In this document: positions 60,314 through 64,000 of the stretch, one piece after another
Position numbering within the stretch: the first letter of the stretch is position 1
How the letters are laid out: each line of letters starts with the position of its first letter
Source: Luteococcus sp038433155
GTDB lineage: Bacteria; Actinomycetota; Actinomycetes; Propionibacteriales; Propionibacteriaceae
NCBI RefSeq assembly: GCF_038433155.1
Contig: NZ_JBCDMW010000021.1
Coordinates: forward strand, 62,001-126,000
Length of the DNA stretch: 64,000 nt
Direction: 5' to 3'
Program-made: the position numbers and the translations under genes
The notes under the pieces: model-generated
Databases searched by the model: none
Seen by the model: the letters and a program-made list of their open reading frames with translations, nothing else
Told to the model about the DNA's origin: nothing

Positions 60314-60969
60314 TCCGACTCGTCGTGGTCGATGACGATGCCTTCGTCCTGGCCGGGATCACGTCCATGCTCGCGGAGCAGGACGACATCGAGATCCTCG
60401 GCACCGCCAGTGACGGACAGGCGGCCACCGACCAGGTCCGGCACCTGGACCCGGACGTCGTCCTGATGGACCTGCGCATGCCCGGCATGAATGGGATCGA
60501 GGCGACGCGTGCGATCAAGCAGGATCTGCCCTCACCCCGCGTCCTGGTGCTGACCACGTGGGATACCGACGACATGATCAGGGACGCACTGGGTGCGGGG
60601 GCCGACGGATTCTTGTTGAAGGACGCGAGCCCCGCAGAACTCGCCTCGGCCATCCGCCGGGTGAGCTCCGGAGAACCCACGATGGCGCCTGCAATCACCC
60701 GCCGCCTCGTGTCTGCCTTCACGGCGGACGGGAGGGCCCGGCAGCAGTCCCTCGACGCGCTCGCCCAGCTCAGCGAGCTCGAAGCGGAGGTTGCCCTGGC
60801 CATCTCCCGAGGGCTCACGAACGCAGAGATCGCCAATCAGCAGTACATGAGCGTCGGCAACGTCAAGGCGTGCGTCTCACGCATCCTGACGAAACTGGGG
60901 CTGTCCAACCGGGTGCAGATCGCCACTCTCATCCAGCCGGCGCAATCCGGGTCCCATGGGGAGGACTGA
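60310..60969 (+). CDS. Response regulator, NarL/FixJ family
   Basis: Cytosolic regulator of 219 residues. The receiver domain (1-120) has acidic residues at VVVDDD, the phosphorylated Asp54 in VVLMDLRMPG, and the conserved lysine in LLKDASP. A LuxR-type helix-turn-helix closes it: LSELEAEVALAISRGLTNAE and VGNVKACVSRILTKLGLSNR. Translationally coupled to the kinase. Likely target: the divergent exporter and itself, through the GGCAATGTCTGC motifs. Confidence 0.95.
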   Translation: MIRLVVVDDDAFVLAGITSMLAEQDDIEILGTASDGQAATDQVRHLDPDVVLMDLRMPGMNGIEATRAIKQDLPSPRVLVLTTWDTDDMIRDALGAGADGFLLKDASPAELASAIRRVSSGEPTMAPAITRRLVSAFTADGRARQQSLDALAQLSELEAEVALAISRGLTNAEIANQQYMSVGNVKACVSRILTKLGLSNRVQIATLIQPAQSGSHGED

Positions 60970-60987
60970 GGGCCGCCGCTGCCGCAC

Positions 60988-60993
60988 TAGAAT
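60988..60993 (+). promoter_or_regulatory. Leaderless -10 box (TAGAAT) for ldh
   Basis: TAGAAT at -12 to -7 from ATG 61000. No ribosome binding site lies between box and start. Confidence 0.6.
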
Positions 60994-60999
60994 TGGTCC

Positions 61000-61956
61000 A
61001 TGGCCAAGTCGACTCGTCACCCGTCCAAGCTCTCCATCGTCGGCGCGGGAGCCGTCGGCACCTCGCTGGCCTATGCGGCACTGATCCGCGGCTCGGCCAG
61101 CGTGATCAGCCTCTACGACATCGCCTCCAAGAAGGTGCAGGCCGAGGTCAAGGACCTGGCCCATGGCACCCAGTTCACCAATTCCGTGGTGATGGGCGGC
61201 GACGACATCTCGGTGGTCAAGGACTCGTCGGTGGTGGTGATCACCGCGGGCGCCAAGCAGAAGCCGGGCCAGACCCGGCTGGATCTGGCGGCCACCAATG
61301 CCAAGATCCTGGAGCAGATGATGCCCCAGTTGCTGGAGCAGGCGCCCGAGGCGCTCTACGTGCTGGTCACCAATCCGTGCGACGTGCTGACCGTCGTGGC
61401 GCAGAAGATCAGCGGGCTGCCCACGGCGCAGGTCTTCTCCACCGGCACCATGCTGGACACCTCCCGGCTGCGCTACCTGATTGCCCAGAAGACCAAGGTG
61501 GCGCAGCGCAATGTGCACGCCACCATCGTCGGCGAGCACGGGGACTCGGAGTTTCCGGTCTGGTCCAGTGCCAACATCAGCTCGGTGCCGATCCGGGAGT
61601 GGAGCTTTGCCGGCAAGCGGGTCTTCACCGACGAGGTGCTGGAGGCCCTGGCGCACGAGGCCGCCTTCGCCGCCTATGAGGTGATCGAGGGCAAGGGCGC
61701 CACCAACTACGCAATTGGTCTGGCGGGCGCCCGGCTGGTGGAGGCGCTGCTCTCGCCCACCCGCACCGCGCTGCCGCTGTCCAGCGTGCTGCAGGGCTAC
61801 TACGGAATCCACGACGTGGCCCTCTCCCTGCCCACCCTGGTCAGCTCGGCCGGGATCGAGCGGGTGCTGGAGATCCCGATGGACCCCGCCGAGGTGACCG
61901 CGCTGCACCGCTCGGCGGACCAGCTGCGCACCAGCCTGGCCACCCTGGGCTACTGA
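61000..61956 (+). CDS. ldh: L-lactate dehydrogenase
   Basis: NAD enzyme of 318 residues that interconverts pyruvate and lactate. The Rossmann GxGxxG is GAGAVG at 15-20 and the NAD-binding Asp40 follows SLY. Gln87 in AGAKQKPGQTR is the pyruvate-selective residue that separates LDH from malate dehydrogenase, with Arg93 on the mobile loop. Asp153 and Arg156 (LDTSRLR) and His180 (GEHGDSE) complete the active site. Monocistronic, with a weak 6-base stem (61976-61990) behind it. Confidence 0.95.
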   Translation: MAKSTRHPSKLSIVGAGAVGTSLAYAALIRGSASVISLYDIASKKVQAEVKDLAHGTQFTNSVVMGGDDISVVKDSSVVVITAGAKQKPGQTRLDLAATNAKILEQMMPQLLEQAPEALYVLVTNPCDVLTVVAQKISGLPTAQVFSTGTMLDTSRLRYLIAQKTKVAQRNVHATIVGEHGDSEFPVWSSANISSVPIREWSFAGKRVFTDEVLEALAHEAAFAAYEVIEGKGATNYAIGLAGARLVEALLSPTRTALPLSSVLQGYYGIHDVALSLPTLVSSAGIERVLEIPMDPAEVTALHRSADQLRTSLATLGY

Positions 61957-62003
61957 GCCGCGCCAAGCGCCCGGGCGGCCCCACGGGCCGTCGCGGCTGG
62001 GCC

Positions 62004-62009
62004 TAGGCT
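62004..62009 (+). promoter_or_regulatory. Leaderless -10 box (TAGGCT) for the malic enzyme gene
   Basis: TAGGCT at -12 to -7 from ATG 62016, the same sequence and spacing as for the lipoate ligase gene. Confidence 0.55.
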
Positions 62010-62015
62010 GAGGAC

Positions 62016-63722
62016 ATGGCCAATTTCAGCTACCACCAGGAACCCGACGGTACCTACACGCTGCGGATCGCCGCCCGCGGCCGGGAGGTGCTGACCAATC
62101 CGCTGTGCAATTTCGGCACCGCCTTCACCCGGCAACAGCGGATCGACCTCAACGTGAACGGTTTGCTGCCGCCGAATGTGGTCACCATCGACCAGCAGCT
62201 GAAGCGGGTCTATGCGCAGTACCAGAAGGAATCCGACGACCTGGCCAAGTACGTCTTCCTGAACACGATGCAGGACCGCAACGAGACCCTCTTCTACCGC
62301 CTGCTCACGGAGCACCTGGAGGAGATGTTGCCGATCGTCTACACCCCCACCATCGGCAAGGCGATCGAGACCTACAGCCACTGGTACCACCGGCCGCGCG
62401 GGATCTTCCTGTCCATCGAGGACCCCGACGGGATCGAACCGGCGCTGCGCTCCTATGGCTACCCCAGTGAGGACGTCGACCTGATCGTGGTGACCGACTC
62501 GGAGGGGATCCTGGGCATCGGTGATCAGGGCGTGGGCGGCGTGGCCATCGCCGTCGGCAAGCTGGGCGTCTACACCGCCGCGGCCGGGATCCACCCCAGC
62601 CGGGCCCTGCCCGTGGTGCTGGACGTCGGCACCGACAACATCGAGCTGCTCAACGACGAGAGCTACCTGGGTTACCGGCACGCCCGGGTGCGCGGGGAGC
62701 GCTATGACGCCTTCGTCGACCGGTTCGTGCAGGCGGTGCAGACGATGTACCCACACGCGATGATCCACTGGGAGGACTTCGGGGCGGGCAATGCCCACCG
62801 GATCCTGGACAAGTACCGCGACGAGATCTGCACCTTCAATGACGACATCCAGGGCACCGCCGCCGTGGTGGTGGCCGCCATCCTGGCCGCAGTGCGTCGC
62901 TCCGGGCAGCGGCTGGTGAACCAACGGATCGTGGTGCACGGCGCCGGCACCGCCGGCATCGGGATCGCGGACCTGTTGGTGCAGCGGATGGTGAAACGCG
63001 GCATCCCGCGCGAACAGGCGCTGGGCTGTTTCTGGGGGCTCGGTTCGCGCGGCCTGCTGCGCGAGGGCGTCAAGATGCGCGACTTCCAGGAACCCTATGC
63101 CCGCTCCGCCGCCGAACTGGAGGGCTGGCAGTTGGACGATCCCGGCACGGTGGGCCTGGCAGACGTGGTGCGCAATGTGCACCCCACCATCATCATCGGC
63201 ACCTCGGCCCAGGCCGGTGCCTTCAGCGAACAGATCGTGCGGGACATGGCCGAGCACTGCCAGACCCCGATCATCATGCCGCTGTCCAATCCCACCCGGA
63301 AGGCCGAGGCGCTGCCCGCCGACCTGCTGGAATGGACCGACGGCCGGGCGCTGATCGCCACCGGATCCCCCTTCGAACCTGTCGACCACCACGGCACGCT
63401 CTTCGAGATCGCCCAGGCCAACAATGCCCTGGTCTTCCCGGGGCTGGGGCTGGGCGTGGCCGCCTCCCGAGCCACCCGGGTCAGCGACGGGATGATCCTG
63501 GCCGCCGCGGAGGCAGTGGCCAAGGTGGTCACCTCACGGGAACTGGGTGCCTCCCTGCTGCCCCGGATCGACCGTCTGCGGGCGGTCTCGGCCCGGGTGG
63601 CCATTGCGGTGGCCAAGGCCGCCGAGAAGGAGGGGCTGGCCGATCGGGTCTTGGAGAACCCGGTGCAGGAGATCTACGAGCAGATGTGGTCCCCGGACTA
63701 CCCGACGGTCGAGGTCGTCTGA
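62016..63722 (+). CDS. maeA: NAD-dependent malic enzyme (oxaloacetate-decarboxylating)
   Basis: Large-type malic enzyme of 568 residues that makes pyruvate and CO2 from malate. Motifs: VYTPTIGKAIETYSHWY with the catalytic tyrosine, VTDSEGILGIGDQGVGG, IHWEDFGAGNAHRIL, the metal site FNDDIQGTAAVVVA, and the nucleotide loop VHGAGTAGIGIADLL. The length and N-terminal domain match the E. coli MaeA/SfcA group. Placed beside ldh, both act at the pyruvate node, fitting a propionic-type fermenter. Confidence 0.95.
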   Translation: MANFSYHQEPDGTYTLRIAARGREVLTNPLCNFGTAFTRQQRIDLNVNGLLPPNVVTIDQQLKRVYAQYQKESDDLAKYVFLNTMQDRNETLFYRLLTEHLEEMLPIVYTPTIGKAIETYSHWYHRPRGIFLSIEDPDGIEPALRSYGYPSEDVDLIVVTDSEGILGIGDQGVGGVAIAVGKLGVYTAAAGIHPSRALPVVLDVGTDNIELLNDESYLGYRHARVRGERYDAFVDRFVQAVQTMYPHAMIHWEDFGAGNAHRILDKYRDEICTFNDDIQGTAAVVVAAILAAVRRSGQRLVNQRIVVHGAGTAGIGIADLLVQRMVKRGIPREQALGCFWGLGSRGLLREGVKMRDFQEPYARSAAELEGWQLDDPGTVGLADVVRNVHPTIIIGTSAQAGAFSEQIVRDMAEHCQTPIIMPLSNPTRKAEALPADLLEWTDGRALIATGSPFEPVDHHGTLFEIAQANNALVFPGLGLGVAASRATRVSDGMILAAAEAVAKVVTSRELGASLLPRIDRLRAVSARVAIAVAKAAEKEGLADRVLENPVQEIYEQMWSPDYPTVEVV

Positions 63723-63724
63723 CC

Positions 63725-64000
63725 TTGGCGGAACAGATCACCGTCCTGGCGCCCCGGCAGTGGCAGGCGCGACGCGATGCCCACCGGGCCCGGGCCGAGG
63801 CCTTGCTGGCCGGCGTGGCCCAACGTCGCCGGCATGGGCGCAAGCATCCCGTCGAGGACTTCCTGTTCGACTACTACAACCTGCGGCCGGGAGAGCTGAT
63901 GGTCTGGCACCCGGGTGCGGGCGTCGCCCTTGGTGATCCCGACGGGGAGTACGCCGGCCGCAAGTTCTACCGGCACGACGACGGGATCAGTCAGCTGGAC
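63725..64000 (+). CDS. Conserved actinobacterial protein, annotated as 3-methyladenine DNA glycosylase (partial)
   Basis: The frame from TTG 63725, two bases after the malic enzyme stop, stays open to the window end (92 codons). The peptide has RQWQARRDAHRARAEALLAG, HGRKHPVEDFLFDYYNLRPG and LMVWHPGAG, the N-terminal pattern of a family of about 300 residues often labelled 3-methyladenine DNA glycosylase in actinobacteria. That label is weakly founded; I see no helix-hairpin-helix or known glycosylase motif in the visible part. Confidence 0.7.
   Translation, partial: MAEQITVLAPRQWQARRDAHRARAEALLAGVAQRRRHGRKHPVEDFLFDYYNLRPGELMVWHPGAGVALGDPDGEYAGRKFYRHDDGISQLD

Noticed and set aside
1..64000. 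tRNA, rRNA or CRISPR features
   Set aside because: No T-loop-like GGTTCRA-type segment with a matching acceptor stem, no rRNA signature and no spaced repeat array was seen by eye in any gap. A tRNAscan or Rfam run was not possible here.

Overview
The window is a high-GC, gene-dense chromosomal segment of an actinobacterium. There are about 59 protein genes, mostly separated by overlapping ATGA, GTGA or TGATG stop/start pairs, and no gap reaches 300 bases. The order relA-MBL-hisS, ruvCAB-yajC-secDF-apt-rel and DUF948-alaS-ruvX-mltG-aroECKB, the PriA-type hisA inside a his cluster, and above all a fused BluB-CobT enzyme (known to me from Propionibacterium freudenreichii) point to the family Propionibacteriaceae; the genus is not settled. 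I see no rRNA, tRNA, CRISPR array, phage, insertion sequence or secondary-metabolite cluster. This is core genome with a few oddities.

Layout. 1-1938: tail of a sugar-binding protein and two sugar ABC permeases. 2000-6325: dnaE and a membrane protein. 6322-9445 (minus strand): bluB-cobT fusion, ybaK, a DUF554 protein and the remnant of a helix-turn-helix gene. 9541-17368: hisD-hisC-hisB-hisH, then hisA with its own promoter, a reductase-phosphatase fusion and a double GNAT acetyltransferase. 17446-18940: yebC and a TRIC-type channel. 19104-27745: ruvCAB behind a LexA box, then yajC-secD-secF, apt and rel. 27854-31699: a DUF349 protein, a metallo-hydrolase, hisS and an unknown membrane protein. 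31781-37052: a symporter-kinase fusion, aspS and a lipoate ligase. 37168-41716: a sodium/solute symporter, a tyrosine phosphatase, a dienelactone-hydrolase-like protein and rarA. 41735-48625 (minus strand): glutaminase, a small membrane protein, an unusual SDR, an amino-acid ABC transporter and a BrkB-like protein. 48761-57370: DUF948-alaS-ruvX-mltG-aroE-aroC-aroK-aroB. 57432-60969: an ABC-2 exporter with a 57-residue membrane protein, divergent from a two-component system. 61000-64000: L-lactate dehydrogenase, malic enzyme and the start of a conserved actinobacterial protein.

Functionally the window combines histidine and shikimate/chorismate biosynthesis, recombination and replication (dnaE, ruvCAB, ruvX, rarA), protein export (YajC-SecD-SecF), translation (alaS, aspS, hisS), stringent response (rel), lower-ligand assembly for cobalamin, and pyruvate/lactate/malate metabolism.

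The less ordinary signals are: nine genes whose start codon lies exactly six bases after a TANNNT box, so they are probably leaderless; a GPH symporter fused to a cytidylate-kinase-like domain with two tandem dyads in its upstream region; a 69-base hairpin whose only two stem irregularities are G.U pairs when read on the minus strand; tandem repeats in the tails of yajC and aroK; a hairpin-rich insertion inside aroE; an SDR with a four-cysteine module and no catalytic tyrosine; and an exporter/two-component locus with a repeated GGCAATGTCTGC motif. No clearly new multi-gene system is evident; these are candidates for a closer look.
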